This document shows positions 51,093-60,172 of a DNA stretch of 62,946 nt, piece by piece. Source of the DNA: Rhodocyclales bacterium (lineage in GTDB: Bacteria; Pseudomonadota; Gammaproteobacteria; Burkholderiales; Rhodocyclaceae); assembly GCA_016192435.1 (NCBI GenBank), contig JACPUD010000005.1:1-62946 (forward strand). The letters are read 5' to 3'. The translations under genes were made by a program, and so were the position numbers. The notes beneath the pieces are model-generated. The model did no database searches and had not been told where the DNA came from. It worked only from the letters and a program-made list of their open reading frames with translations. Numbering within the stretch: position 1 is the first letter of the stretch; each line of letters starts with the position of its first letter.

Positions 51093-52235
51093 ATGGCATT
51101 GGAATGGCTACGCAGGGAAAACGATCTCAAGGATCACCAGCTCATCGACAACAGCCACTTCGGCACCGCATCGCCCAGCGATGCGCCGACGGTGATCTAC
51201 GAAGAGCGTCCGGTGCTGGACGACAAGGGTGCCGCGGTGTCCGGCCTGTTCTCGGCCTGGATCTGGCTCAACAATCCGAGCCAGTACAACTCCTACACCA
51301 CCGATATGGTCAAGGGCGTCATCGCCGGCATGCAGCGCGCATCGAGCGATCGCAAGATCGTCGCCGTGGTGTTCACCGGTGTGGGCGACAAGGCGTTCTG
51401 TACCGGCGGCAATACCGCCGAGTACGCTTCCTACTACTCCAAGCGCCCCAATGAATACGGCGAGTACATGGACCTGTTCAACGCCATGGTCGACGGCATC
51501 CTGAACTGCAAGAAGCCGGTGATCTGCCGAGTCAATGGCATGCGCGTCGCCGGCGGCCAGGAAATCGGCATGGCAACGGACATCACCGTGACTTCCGACC
51601 TCGCCGTGTTCGGCCAGGCCGGGCCCAAGCACGGCTCGGCGCCGGTCGGCGGCTCGACCGACTTCCTGCCCTGGTTCCTCTCGATGGAAGATGCGATGTA
51701 CAACTGCATCTCCTGCGAAACCTGGAGCGCTTACAAGATGAAGTCCAAGGGCCTCGTCACCAAGGCGGTGCCGGTGCTGAAGAAGGACGGCCAGTGGGTG
51801 CGCAACCCGCTGGTGCGCACCGACACCTATGTCGATGACGGCGAGATCGTCTATGGCGAAGCTGTGGCCGCCGACCAGATTCCCGCCGCCAAGGCGCTGA
51901 TCGCTGAATGCAAGACCGATTTCGAACTGCTCGATGCCGAGTGCAATCGCCTGGTGTGGAAGTTCGCCAACCTGTTCCCCAACTGCCTGATCAATTCGAT
52001 CGACGGCATCCGCGGCAAGAAGAAGTTCTTCTGGGACCAGATGAAGCTGCCCAATCGCCATTGGCTGGCCGCCAACATGAACCACGAAGCCTGGCTCGGC
52101 TTCAATGCCTTCGACGCCAAGAAGCCGACCGGCAAGGACGTCATCGACTTCATCAAGTTCCGCCAATTGGTGGCCGAAGGCGCGCTGTTCGACGACAAGT
52201 TCGCCGAACAGGTGCTGGCCAAGCCGAAGGGCTGA
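51093..52235 (+). CDS. bzdY: 6-oxocyclohex-1-ene-1-carbonyl-CoA hydrolase BzdY (Oah)
   Basis: 380 residues, longer than typical crotonases as expected for Oah. Family features are TGVGDKAFCTGGNTAEYASYY and CRVNGMRVAGGQEIGMATDI. It hydrates and hydrolytically opens the ring to 3-hydroxypimelyl-CoA. GAGGAGAAC precedes ATG 51093. A repeat hairpin fills the gap to bzdZ. Confidence 0.95.
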   Translation: MALEWLRRENDLKDHQLIDNSHFGTASPSDAPTVIYEERPVLDDKGAAVSGLFSAWIWLNNPSQYNSYTTDMVKGVIAGMQRASSDRKIVAVVFTGVGDKAFCTGGNTAEYASYYSKRPNEYGEYMDLFNAMVDGILNCKKPVICRVNGMRVAGGQEIGMATDITVTSDLAVFGQAGPKHGSAPVGGSTDFLPWFLSMEDAMYNCISCETWSAYKMKSKGLVTKAVPVLKKDGQWVRNPLVRTDTYVDDGEIVYGEAVAADQIPAAKALIAECKTDFELLDAECNRLVWKFANLFPNCLINSIDGIRGKKKFFWDQMKLPNRHWLAANMNHEAWLGFNAFDAKKPTGKDVIDFIKFRQLVAEGALFDDKFAEQVLAKPKG

Positions 52236-52252
52236 GTGCGTAAGGCGTTTAA

Positions 52253-52338
52253 TCCGCAGATTTGCGCAGATTGACGCAGATTAAAGAAGAGCTTGTTGAG
52301 CGAGCTGTCCATCTGCGTAAATCTGCGTAATCTGCGGA
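52253..52338. repeat. Inverted array of about 10-base CGCAGATT units between bzdY and bzdZ
   Basis: Left arm (52253-52282) holds three units of CGCAGATT with 1-3 base spacers; right arm (52311-52338) holds three inverted units AATCTGCG. The arms can form a long stem with a loop of about 28 bases. No coding potential is evident. Confidence 0.85.
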
Positions 52339-52377
52339 CCAAGCTTTTAAACAGGCAACTCCAATAGAGGCAAAGGC

Positions 52378-53124
52378 ATGCAACTGAAAGACAGGGTAGC
52401 GATAGTCACCGGCGCCGGACAGGGCATCGGCGCGTCGGTGGCGGCGGCCTACGCCCGCGAGGGCGCCAGGGTCGCGGTGGTCGACATGAACGGCGAAGCT
52501 GCGGAAAAGGTCGCCGCAGCAATAGTTGGCGCTGGCGGCACGGCGATCGGCATTGCCTGCGACGTCGCCGATCGCGCCCAGGTCGAGGCGGCCGCGGTCC
52601 GGGTCAATGCCGCCTGGGGGCGCATCGACATCCTGGTGAACAATGCCGGCATCACGCGCACGGCGATGCTCAACAAGATGACGATCGAGCAGTGGAACCA
52701 GGTAATAGGCGTGCATCTGACCGGCGCCTTCAACTGCCTGCAGGCGGTGGTCGGCGGCATGATCGAGCGCCAGTACGGCCGTATAATTTACGTCACCTCT
52801 GCCGCCGGAGTGCTGGGCACCATAGGCCAGATCAACTACAGCGCGGCGAAGGCAGGAATTCTCGGCATGACCAAGAGCACGGCGAAGGAACTGGCGCGCT
52901 ACAACATCACGGCCAATGCCATCGCACCAGGTGCCGCGACGCCGATGACGGAAGTGATTCGTACCGATGATCGTTTCAAGGAGAAGTATCTGGACCGTAT
53001 TCCCCTGGGTCGCTGGGCCGAGCCAGAGGAGATTGCACCGGTGTTCATCTTCTTCGCCTCGGATGCTTCGGCCTACGTTACGGGACAGATACTCGCCGCC
53101 GACGGCGGCATGACAATTCATTGA
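52378..53124 (+). CDS. bzdZ: Short-chain dehydrogenase/reductase BzdZ
   Basis: 248 residues of classical SDR. NAD(P) motif [20 protein letters not shown], catalytic S...YxxxK ([19 protein letters not shown]). It may oxidise 3-hydroxypimelyl-CoA or a related hydroxyacyl-CoA in the lower pathway; this is inferred. It fits the bzdZ position in the known operon. A dispersed repeat encodes IVGAGGTAI near residue 50. Confidence 0.85.
   Translation: MQLKDRVAIVTGAGQGIGASVAAAYAREGARVAVVDMNGEAAEKVAAAIVGAGGTAIGIACDVADRAQVEAAAVRVNAAWGRIDILVNNAGITRTAMLNKMTIEQWNQVIGVHLTGAFNCLQAVVGGMIERQYGRIIYVTSAAGVLGTIGQINYSAAKAGILGMTKSTAKELARYNITANAIAPGAATPMTEVIRTDDRFKEKYLDRIPLGRWAEPEEIAPVFIFFASDASAYVTGQILAADGGMTIH
52522..52545 (+). 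repeat. Dispersed repeat copy 8 (inside bzdZ)
   Basis: ATAGTTGGCGCTGGCGGCAC then GGCG, in-frame as IVGAGGTA. Same orientation and frame as the bzdV copy. Confidence 0.5.
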
Positions 53125-53134
53125 AGGAAAACAC

Positions 53135-54319
53135 ATGAGCAGCCAACCGAGATTCAACTGGGAAGATCCTCTGCTGATGGACCAGCAGCTGACCGACGAC
53201 GAGCGCATGGTGCGCGACACCGCTGCCGCATATTCGCAGGACAAGCTGGCGCCGCGCGTGTTGGAAGCCTTCCGCAACGAGCAAACCGATCCGGCGATCT
53301 TCCGCGAGATGGGCGAACTCGGCCTGCTCGGCACCACCATTCCCGAGGAATACGGCGGCGCCGGCATGAACTATGTCTGCTACGGCTTGGCCGCGCGCGA
53401 AGTCGAGCGCGTCGATTCCGGCTACCGCTCGATGATGAGCGTGCAAAGCTCGCTGGTCATGGTGCCGATCAACGAGTTCGGCAACGAGGCGACCAAGCAG
53501 AAATACCTGCCGAAGCTGGCCACCGGCGAGCTGATCGGCTGCTTCGGCTTGACCGAGCCGAACCACGGCTCCGACCCCGGCAGCATGATCACGCGCGCCC
53601 GCGCCGTCGATGGCGGCTACCGCATTTCCGGCTCCAAGATGTGGATCACCAACAGCCCGATCGCCGACGTCTTCGTGGTCTGGGCCAAGGACGACGGCGG
53701 CCAGATCCGCGGCTTCGTGCTGGAGAAGGGCTGGAAGGGTTTGTCCGCACCGGCGATTCACGGCAAGGTCGGCCTGCGCGCCTCGATCACCGGCGAGATC
53801 GTGATGGACGAAGTCTTCTGTCCCGAGGAAAACGCCTTCCCGGATGTGCGCGGCCTCAAGGGCCCGTTCACCTGCCTCAACTCGGCACGCTTCGGCATCG
53901 CCTGGGGCGCGCTGGGCGCCGCCGAATACTGCTGGCATGCGGCACGCCAGTACACGCTGGACCGCAAGCAGTTCGGCCGGCCGCTGGCCGCCAACCAGTT
54001 GATCCAGTTGAAGCTGGCCAACATGCAGACCGAGATCACCATGGCCCTGCAAGGCTGCCTGCGCCTGGGTCGGATGAAGGACGAGGGCACCGCGGCAGTC
54101 GAGATCACCTCGATCATGAAGCGCAATTCCTGCGGCAAGTCGCTGGACATCGCGCGCATGGCGCGGGACATGCTCGGCGGCAACGGCATCTCCGACGAGT
54201 TCGGCGTGATTCGCCACGTGGTCAATCTGGAAGTGGTCAATACCTACGAAGGCACGCACGATATTCATGCGCTGATCCTGGGCCGGGCGCAGACCGGCAT
54301 ACAGGCATTCAGCTCATAG
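53135..54319 (+). CDS. gcdH: Glutaryl-CoA dehydrogenase (decarboxylating)
   Basis: 394 residues of acyl-CoA dehydrogenase fold. [15 protein letters not shown] and [18 protein letters not shown] bind FAD and substrate, and the catalytic Glu372 lies in [12 protein letters not shown], as in GcdH enzymes. It converts glutaryl-CoA to crotonyl-CoA and CO2, the end of the anaerobic benzoyl-CoA route. It lies between bzdZ and bzdA. Confidence 0.92.
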   Translation: MSSQPRFNWEDPLLMDQQLTDDERMVRDTAAAYSQDKLAPRVLEAFRNEQTDPAIFREMGELGLLGTTIPEEYGGAGMNYVCYGLAAREVERVDSGYRSMMSVQSSLVMVPINEFGNEATKQKYLPKLATGELIGCFGLTEPNHGSDPGSMITRARAVDGGYRISGSKMWITNSPIADVFVVWAKDDGGQIRGFVLEKGWKGLSAPAIHGKVGLRASITGEIVMDEVFCPEENAFPDVRGLKGPFTCLNSARFGIAWGALGAAEYCWHAARQYTLDRKQFGRPLAANQLIQLKLANMQTEITMALQGCLRLGRMKDEGTAAVEITSIMKRNSCGKSLDIARMARDMLGGNGISDEFGVIRHVVNLEVVNTYEGTHDIHALILGRAQTGIQAFSS

Positions 54320-54397
54320 ACCGGCAGCAAATGCATGGAGAATTGATCTACCGAGTTTGAATAGCCAGCCCGCCAGGGAGCGGAGGAGGAGACTGTC

Positions 54398-55978
54398 ATG
54401 CCAGAACTGAGCACTGCCGATCACGGCACATCGCCGCCGCGGGTCAGCATTCCGCGCGCGTACAACGCAGCCTACGATCTGATCGAAAGGAATCTGCGCG
54501 CCGGCCGAGCCGGCAAGACAGCCTTCATCGACGATCAGGGCAGCTATTCCTACGGCGAACTGGCCGCGCGGGTCAACCGCTTCGGCAACGTGCTGACCGG
54601 CATGGGTCTGCAAGCTGAGGATCGCGTGATGCTGTGCCTGCTCGACACCATCGATTTTCCCACGGCCTTTCTCGGCAGCATCCAGGCCGGCATCGTGCCG
54701 ATCGCCGCCAACACCCTGCTGACCACCGCCGACTACGACTTCATGCTCGGCGATTCGCGGGCCAAGGCGCTGGTGGTTTCGGAAGCGCTGTGGCCGCAGT
54801 TTGCGCCCATCGTCGCCAAGCATCCGACACTCAGGCAGGTCGTGGTCTCCGGCAAGGACGGCAAGGGCCATCAGTGTCTGGACGATTTGATGAAGGACGC
54901 CAGCACGAACTTCGCACCGGCGCCGACCACCTGCGACGACTTCTGTTTCTGGCTTTATTCCTCGGGCTCGACCGGAACGCCGAAGGGCACCGTGCACCTG
55001 CATTCGCACCTGATCCAGACCGCCGAACTCTATGGCAAGGCGGTGCTGGGGATACGCGAGACCGACCTGGTGTTTTCAGCGGCCAAGCTGTTCTTCGCCT
55101 ATGGCCTGGGCAACGGGCTCACCTTCCCGCTCTCGGTCGGCGCAACCGCCATACTCATGGCCGAGCGTCCCACGCCGCAGGCGGTGTTTCAGCGCCTGCG
55201 CCAGCATCAGCCGTCGATTTTCTACGGCGTGCCGACGCTCTATGGCGCCTTGCTGGCCAGCGCGGAAATGCTCACGCGCGCGGAAGTGCCGCGCCTGCGC
55301 GCCTGTACTTCAGCCGGCGAAGCGCTGCCTGCCGACATCGGCCGGCGCTGGACCGAGCAGCTTGGCGTGGAGATTCTCGACGGCATCGGCTCCACCGAGA
55401 TGCTGCATATTTTCCTCTCCAACCGTGCCGGCGAAGTGCGCTACGGCACCACCGGCAAGCCGGTTCCCGGCTATGCCGTGCGCCTGGTCGGCGAGGACGG
55501 CAATGTGGTGGCGCCCGGCGAGATCGGCGAACTGCAGATCAACGGTCCGAGTTCGGCGGTCATGTACTGGAACAGCCGCGAAAAATCGCGCCATACCTTC
55601 ATGGGTGACTGGACCCGTAGCGGCGACAAGTACATCGAATCCGCCGACGGCTACTTCCAATACTGCGGTCGTTCCGACGACATGCTGAAAGTTTCCGGCA
55701 TCTACGTCTCGCCCTTCGAAGTCGAGGGCGCGCTGATGACCCACGAGTCCATCCTCGAAGCCGCGGTGGTGGCGCATGCCGATACCGATGAATTGATCAA
55801 GCCCAAGGCCTACATCGTGCTCAAGGCCGGAGTCGAGCCGTCGGATGAACTCAAGAACGCCCTGAAGCTGCACGTCAAGGAAAAGCTGGCGCCCTACAAA
55901 TATCCGCGCTGGATAGAGTTCGTCGCCGAATTGCCGAAGACGGCAACGGGAAAGATACAGCGCTTCAAGCTGCGCTGA
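54398..55978 (+). CDS. bzdA: Benzoate-CoA ligase BzdA
   Basis: 526 residues of ANL superfamily. Motif A3 YSSGSTGTPKGTVH, benzoate-ligase-like KLFFAYGLGNGLTFPL, IGSTEMLHIFLSN, and C-terminal PKTATGKIQRFKLR with the A10 lysine. It activates benzoate to benzoyl-CoA, the point where both box and bzd routes begin. GAGGAGGAG precedes the ATG at 54398. The modifiable Lys near the C-terminus could be acetylated. Confidence 0.93.
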   Translation: MPELSTADHGTSPPRVSIPRAYNAAYDLIERNLRAGRAGKTAFIDDQGSYSYGELAARVNRFGNVLTGMGLQAEDRVMLCLLDTIDFPTAFLGSIQAGIVPIAANTLLTTADYDFMLGDSRAKALVVSEALWPQFAPIVAKHPTLRQVVVSGKDGKGHQCLDDLMKDASTNFAPAPTTCDDFCFWLYSSGSTGTPKGTVHLHSHLIQTAELYGKAVLGIRETDLVFSAAKLFFAYGLGNGLTFPLSVGATAILMAERPTPQAVFQRLRQHQPSIFYGVPTLYGALLASAEMLTRAEVPRLRACTSAGEALPADIGRRWTEQLGVEILDGIGSTEMLHIFLSNRAGEVRYGTTGKPVPGYAVRLVGEDGNVVAPGEIGELQINGPSSAVMYWNSREKSRHTFMGDWTRSGDKYIESADGYFQYCGRSDDMLKVSGIYVSPFEVEGALMTHESILEAAVVAHADTDELIKPKAYIVLKAGVEPSDELKNALKLHVKEKLAPYKYPRWIEFVAELPKTATGKIQRFKLR

Positions 55979-56113
55979 GGCGGCGGAATCGAAGCTTGAC
56001 GTGTCAATTGGCTTGACGCGCCAGCAGGGAAGTGTTGTGATTGCAGGCCGAAAACCGCATGGGGCGCGAATGCCTTTGCGCCTGTCAAAAAACATTGAGT
56101 GAGGAGAATCACA

Positions 56114-57316
56114 ATGCAAAAAAAATCGACCTATGATCGCCGCGGATTTTTGCTCGGCAGCACGGCCATCGCCGGTGCGACGGCGGCCGGCGCGCTGTTG
56201 CCGGCCGGCACCGCGCTGGCCCAGCAGGGAAAACTGAAAGTTGGCCTGATGCTGCCCTACACCGGCACTTATGCCCAGCTCGGCGTCGCCATCACCAACG
56301 GCTTCAAGCTGGCGATCGAGGAGCGCGGCGGCAAGCTCGGCGGACGCGAGATCGAGTACTTCACCGTGGATGACGAATCGAATCCGGCCAAGGCGCCGGA
56401 GAACGTCAACAAGCTGGTGCAGCGCGACAAGGTCGATGTGGTCATCGGCACGGTGCATTCGGGCGTGGTCATGGGCATGGCCAAAGTGTTGAAGGAGTCC
56501 GGCACGCTGTGGATCAATCCCAACGGCGGCGCCGGCGCCATGACCGGTGCCGCCTGCGCGCCCAACTTCTTCCGCACCTCCTTCTCCAACTGGCAAACCA
56601 CGCACGCGCTGGGCAAGGTGCTCAAAGCCAAGGGCCACAAGAATGCCGTGTTCATCACCTGGAAATACGCCGCAGGCGAGGAGATGATGGAAGGCTTCAA
56701 GGAAGGCTTCGAGAAGGAGGGCGGCAAACTGACCAAGGAACTCTACGTGCCCTTCCCGCAGGTCGAGTTCCAGGCCCTGCTGACCGAAATCGCCAGCATC
56801 AAGCCCGATGCCGTGGTGGCCTTTTTCGCCGGTGGCGGTGCGGCCAAGTTCCTCAAGGACTACCAGGCGGCCGGCCTCAAGGGCAAGATCCCGCTCTACG
56901 GTTCGGGCTTCCTCACCGACGGCGTGCTGGATGCCGTGGGCGACGCCGGCGAAGGCGTGGAGACCACGCTGCACTATGCCGACGGCCTCGACACCAAGAA
57001 GGACAAGGCCTTCCGCCTGGCCTATGCCAAGGCCTTCAAGCTGCAACCCGACGTCTATGCGGTGCAGGGCTATGACGCCGGCCAGTTGCTGGCTGCGGGC
57101 CTCGACGGGGTCAAGGGCAATGTCGCCAACAAGGTGGGCGTGATCAAGGCCATGGAAGCGGCCAAGATCGACAGCCCGCGCGGTACCTGGACACTGTCCA
57201 AGGCGCACAACCCCGTGCAGGACATGTACCTGCGCAAGGTGGTCGGCAAGGAAAACAAGGTGCAGGGCGTGGCCTGGAAGGCGCTGGCTGATCCGGCACG
57301 CGGCTGCAAGGCGTAG
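56114..57316 (+). CDS. ABC transporter substrate-binding protein (branched-chain/aromatic acid type)
   Basis: 400 residues. The N-terminus has a twin-arginine-like segment DRRGFLLGS with an alanine-rich signal sequence ending near ALAQQ. The mature part is a Periplasmic_binding-type 6 protein (KVGLMLPYTGTYAQLGVAI, IGTVHSGVVMGMAKVLKES). In this position it probably binds benzoate or another aromatic acid. ATG 56114 follows GAGGAG; the in-frame start at 56099 is less likely. Confidence 0.88.
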   Translation: MQKKSTYDRRGFLLGSTAIAGATAAGALLPAGTALAQQGKLKVGLMLPYTGTYAQLGVAITNGFKLAIEERGGKLGGREIEYFTVDDESNPAKAPENVNKLVQRDKVDVVIGTVHSGVVMGMAKVLKESGTLWINPNGGAGAMTGAACAPNFFRTSFSNWQTTHALGKVLKAKGHKNAVFITWKYAAGEEMMEGFKEGFEKEGGKLTKELYVPFPQVEFQALLTEIASIKPDAVVAFFAGGGAAKFLKDYQAAGLKGKIPLYGSGFLTDGVLDAVGDAGEGVETTLHYADGLDTKKDKAFRLAYAKAFKLQPDVYAVQGYDAGQLLAAGLDGVKGNVANKVGVIKAMEAAKIDSPRGTWTLSKAHNPVQDMYLRKVVGKENKVQGVAWKALADPARGCKA

Positions 57317-57335
57317 TTTCGATGCTCTAACCATG

Positions 57336-57359
57336 ACGGCGACAGGCGACTGTCGCCGT
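57336..57359 (+). terminator. Hairpin after the substrate-binding-protein gene
   Basis: ACGGCGACAG pairs perfectly with CTGTCGCCGT, loop GCGA, then a short T stretch. It is a likely attenuating terminator or mRNA stabiliser before the permease genes. Confidence 0.7.
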
Positions 57360-57369
57360 TTCATTTCCT

Positions 57370-57406
57370 GACCCAGTATTCCCGACCCAGTGTTTCCGAC
57401 CCAATG
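57370..57406 (+). repeat. 14-base tandem repeat upstream of livH
   Basis: Copies start at GAC positions 57370, 57384 and 57398 (unit GACCCAGT(A/G)TTYCC), about 2.6 units, reaching into the livH start codon. Confidence 0.75.
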
Positions 57407-58270
57407 GACTTTGCCTTTTTCCTGATCCAGTTGCTCAACGGCCTGCAATACGGCCTGTTGCTGTTCCTGGTCGCCAGCGGACTGACGCTGGTGTTCGGCA
57501 TCATGGGCATCATCAACCTGGCGCACGGCAGCTTCTACATGGTCGGCGCCTATCTGGCCTGGTCGCTGTCCTCCATGACCGACAGCCTGGTCGCCGCCAT
57601 CCTGCTCGCCGTACCGCTGACCGTGATACTCGGCATGGCGCTGGAACGCCTGCTGTTCCGTCATCTGTACCAGCGCGACCACCTCTATCAGGTGCTGCTG
57701 ACATATGGCCTGATCCTGGTCTTCGAGGAACTGCGCAGCATCATCTGGGGTGACGACGTGCATGGCGTCGCGGTGCCGGCGCTGCTCAACGCATCGATCC
57801 CGCTGACCGACAACCTGTCCTACCCGGTCTATCGCCTGGCCATCTCGGGCGTCTGCATGCTGCTCGCGGCGGGACTGTATTTCCTGATCCAGAAGACCCG
57901 GCTGGGCATGATGATCCGCGCCGGTGCCAGCAATCGCGACATGGTGCAGTCGCTGGGCATCGACATCAAGCTGATTTACACCCTGGTGTTCGCGCTGGGC
58001 GTCGCGCTGGCGGCCTTCGCCGGCATGATCAACGCGCCGCTGTCGTCGGTTACGCCCAACATGGGCAGCCAGGTGCTGATCATCTGCTTCGTGGTCGTGG
58101 TCATCGGCGGCATCGGCTCGGTCAAGGGCGCCATGGCGGCTTCGCTGATGATTGGCCTGGCCGAGACCTTCGGTCAGGTGCTGGTGCCCGAGGTGGCCGG
58201 CATGATCGTCTATGTGCTGATGGCCATCGTCCTGGTATGGCGGCCGGAAGGCCTGTTCGGCAAGGCCTAG
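57404..58270 (+). CDS. ABC transporter permease, LivH type
   Basis: 288 residues with about eight membrane helices. NGLQYGLLLFLVASGLTLVFGIMGIINLAHGSFYMVGAY is the LivH N-terminal pattern, and a C-terminal VVIGGIGSVKGAMAAS is typical. No Shine-Dalgarno is evident before the ATG at 57404, since a 14-base tandem repeat lies there, yet homologues start at this point. It is one half of the permease. Confidence 0.92.
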   Translation: MDFAFFLIQLLNGLQYGLLLFLVASGLTLVFGIMGIINLAHGSFYMVGAYLAWSLSSMTDSLVAAILLAVPLTVILGMALERLLFRHLYQRDHLYQVLLTYGLILVFEELRSIIWGDDVHGVAVPALLNASIPLTDNLSYPVYRLAISGVCMLLAAGLYFLIQKTRLGMMIRAGASNRDMVQSLGIDIKLIYTLVFALGVALAAFAGMINAPLSSVTPNMGSQVLIICFVVVVIGGIGSVKGAMAASLMIGLAETFGQVLVPEVAGMIVYVLMAIVLVWRPEGLFGKA

Positions 58271-58357
58271 ATGAACAACCTCCACGCTCGCTTCGCTTCG
58301 CTGCCGCCCGAGGGGGCGCAGGCCTTCCTTGGGGCGGCCCGGCGGGAGACCATATGA
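58271..58357 (+). CDS. 28-residue ORF in a repeat-like spacer between livH and livM
   Basis: An ATG immediately after the livH stop opens 28 codons that end in an ATGA overlap with the livM start (58354). The peptide (MNNLHARFASLPPEGAQAF then LGAARRETI) is built from GC-rich, inverted-repeat DNA (CCGCCCGAGGGGGCG) of a kind common between genes in Betaproteobacteria. It may simply keep ribosomes moving to livM. No function is recognised. Confidence 0.3.
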   Translation: MNNLHARFASLPPEGAQAFLGAARRETI

Positions 58358-59340
58358 ACTCCCGCCTGACAAAATTTCTGCCCTGGCTGGTAGTCGGCCT
58401 GCTCGCGCTGTTTCCGCTGATGGAGAGCACCTTCTACCTGCAGTTGCTGACCAAGGTGCTGATCATGGCCATCTTCGCCATGAGCCTCGACCTGCTGGTC
58501 GGCTACACAGGGCTGGTCAGCTTCGGCCACGCCGCCTACTTTGGTCTGGCCGGCTATGCGCTTGCCTTGCTGGCGCCGAAGTACGAGACGGTTAGCCTGT
58601 GGTGGTCCTTTCCCGCGTCGATCGCCATCTGCGCGCTGTTCGCGCTGATCACCGGCATGCTGGTGCTGCGCACGCGCGGTATCTACTTCATCATGGTCAC
58701 GCTGGCCTTCGCCCAGATGCTGTTCTTCGTCTTTCACGACACCAAGCTCGGCGGCGGCTCCGACGGCATCTATATCTATGCCAAGCCGACCATGAAGCTG
58801 GGTGAGATGGAACTGGTCAACCTGGAGAAGCTGGAACAGTTCTACTGGCTGGTGCTGTTCCTCATGGCGGCGACTTACATGCTGCTGCATCGCGTGCTCG
58901 GATCGAGTTTCGGCCGTGCCCTGCTCGGCATCAAGGTCAATGAGCATCGCATGCGTGCGCTGGGTTTCCCGGTGTTCCGCTACCAGTTGGCGAGCTTCAC
59001 GCTGTCGGGTGCGCTGGCGGGCATTGCCGGCTATCTGGCTGCCGTGCAGTACGGCTTCGTCAATCCCGAAATCCTGTCCTGGCACCAGTCGGGCGCGGTG
59101 CTCATGATGGTGATCCTGGGCGGCATGGGCACGCTCCATGGCGCCGTGATCGGCGCCTTTGCCTTCGTTCTGTTGCAGGAGGTGCTGTCGAACCAGGCCT
59201 GGTTCGGCATTGCGGCCAAGCACTGGCAACTGGCGATGGGCATGCTGATCATGCTGGTCGCGCTGTACCTGCCGCAGGGCCTGGCTGGCCTGATGCAGAG
59301 GTTCGGCAGGAAACCCGTGGCGGAGGCTGCCGATGATTAG
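58354..59340 (+). CDS. ABC transporter permease, LivM type
   Basis: 328 residues, about nine membrane helices. Conserved features include SLDLLVGYTGLVSFGHAAYFGLAGYALALLA and MVILGGMGTLHGAVIGA. It pairs with the LivH subunit. GGCGGGAG precedes the ATG at 58354. Eight bases overlap the livG start. Confidence 0.92.
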   Translation: MNSRLTKFLPWLVVGLLALFPLMESTFYLQLLTKVLIMAIFAMSLDLLVGYTGLVSFGHAAYFGLAGYALALLAPKYETVSLWWSFPASIAICALFALITGMLVLRTRGIYFIMVTLAFAQMLFFVFHDTKLGGGSDGIYIYAKPTMKLGEMELVNLEKLEQFYWLVLFLMAATYMLLHRVLGSSFGRALLGIKVNEHRMRALGFPVFRYQLASFTLSGALAGIAGYLAAVQYGFVNPEILSWHQSGAVLMMVILGGMGTLHGAVIGAFAFVLLQEVLSNQAWFGIAAKHWQLAMGMLIMLVALYLPQGLAGLMQRFGRKPVAEAADD

Positions 59341-60172
59341 TAACGGCCTACCCCCCAGCCCCCTTCCCGAGCAAGGGGGTAACCTCGGCTCGCTGCGCTC
59401 ACAGGCAGTGACCGGCGCGCCGATCCTGCGCACGCGCGGCCTGACCAAGCGCTTCGGCGGCCTGGTTGCGGTCAGCGATGTTTCGCTCGACCTGCACGTC
59501 GGCGAAGTCCATGTCGTGATCGGCCCCAATGGCGCCGGCAAGTCCACGCTGACCAACCTGCTGTCGGGCGATCTGCCGCCGACGGCCGGCGAGGTGATGC
59601 TGGAGGGTCGTGACATCGCCGGGCTCAGTTCGGATCAGATCTCGCGCATGGGCGTCGGGCGCAGTTACCAGAAGACCAATATCTTCCTGCCCTTCACGGT
59701 GTTCGAGAATGCCCGGCTCGCTGCGCAATCGCGTACGCCGCACGCCCTGCGGGTGTTCAGCCAGGCCGAGGGCTATGCCGAGATCAACCAGCGGGCGCAG
59801 GCGGCTCTGGCCGCGGCGGGCCTCGAACACCGTGCCCAACGCATCGCGGCCACCTTGTCGCACGGCGAGCAGCGCCAGCTCGAAATTGCGATGTGCCTGG
59901 CCACGCAGCCGCGCGTGCTGCTGCTTGACGAACCGCTGGCCGGCATGGGACCGCACGAATCGCAGCGCATGGTCGAGCTGATCAAGAAGCTCAGCGCCGA
60001 TCATGCCATCATGCTGATCGAGCACGACATGGACGCCGTGTTCGCGCTGGCGCACCGTTTGACGGTGATGGTCAATGGCGAGGTGCTGGAATCGGGCACG
60101 CCCGCGGAGGTGCGCTCCAGCCCGGCGGTGCAACTGGCCTATCTCGGCGGCGAGGAACTGCTGCATGATTGA
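59333..60172 (+). CDS. ABC transporter ATP-binding protein, LivG type
   Basis: 279 residues. Walker A GPNGAGKSTL, signature LSHGEQRQLEIAM and Walker B RVLLLDEPLAGMG. The first ~25 residues (GLPPSPLPEQGG...) come from a GC-rich inverted-repeat stretch with no counterpart in typical LivG; a GTG at 59408 would give the usual start. It binds the LivM permease and ATP. Confidence 0.92.
   Translation: MISNGLPPSPLPEQGGNLGSLRSQAVTGAPILRTRGLTKRFGGLVAVSDVSLDLHVGEVHVVIGPNGAGKSTLTNLLSGDLPPTAGEVMLEGRDIAGLSSDQISRMGVGRSYQKTNIFLPFTVFENARLAAQSRTPHALRVFSQAEGYAEINQRAQAALAAAGLEHRAQRIAATLSHGEQRQLEIAMCLATQPRVLLLDEPLAGMGPHESQRMVELIKKLSADHAIMLIEHDMDAVFALAHRLTVMVNGEVLESGTPAEVRSSPAVQLAYLGGEELLHD

Noticed and set aside
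55310..58372. 1020-residue minus-strand frame over bzdA and transporter genes
   Set aside because: Crosses several well-supported genes on the opposite strand; His/Arg/Gln-rich shadow.
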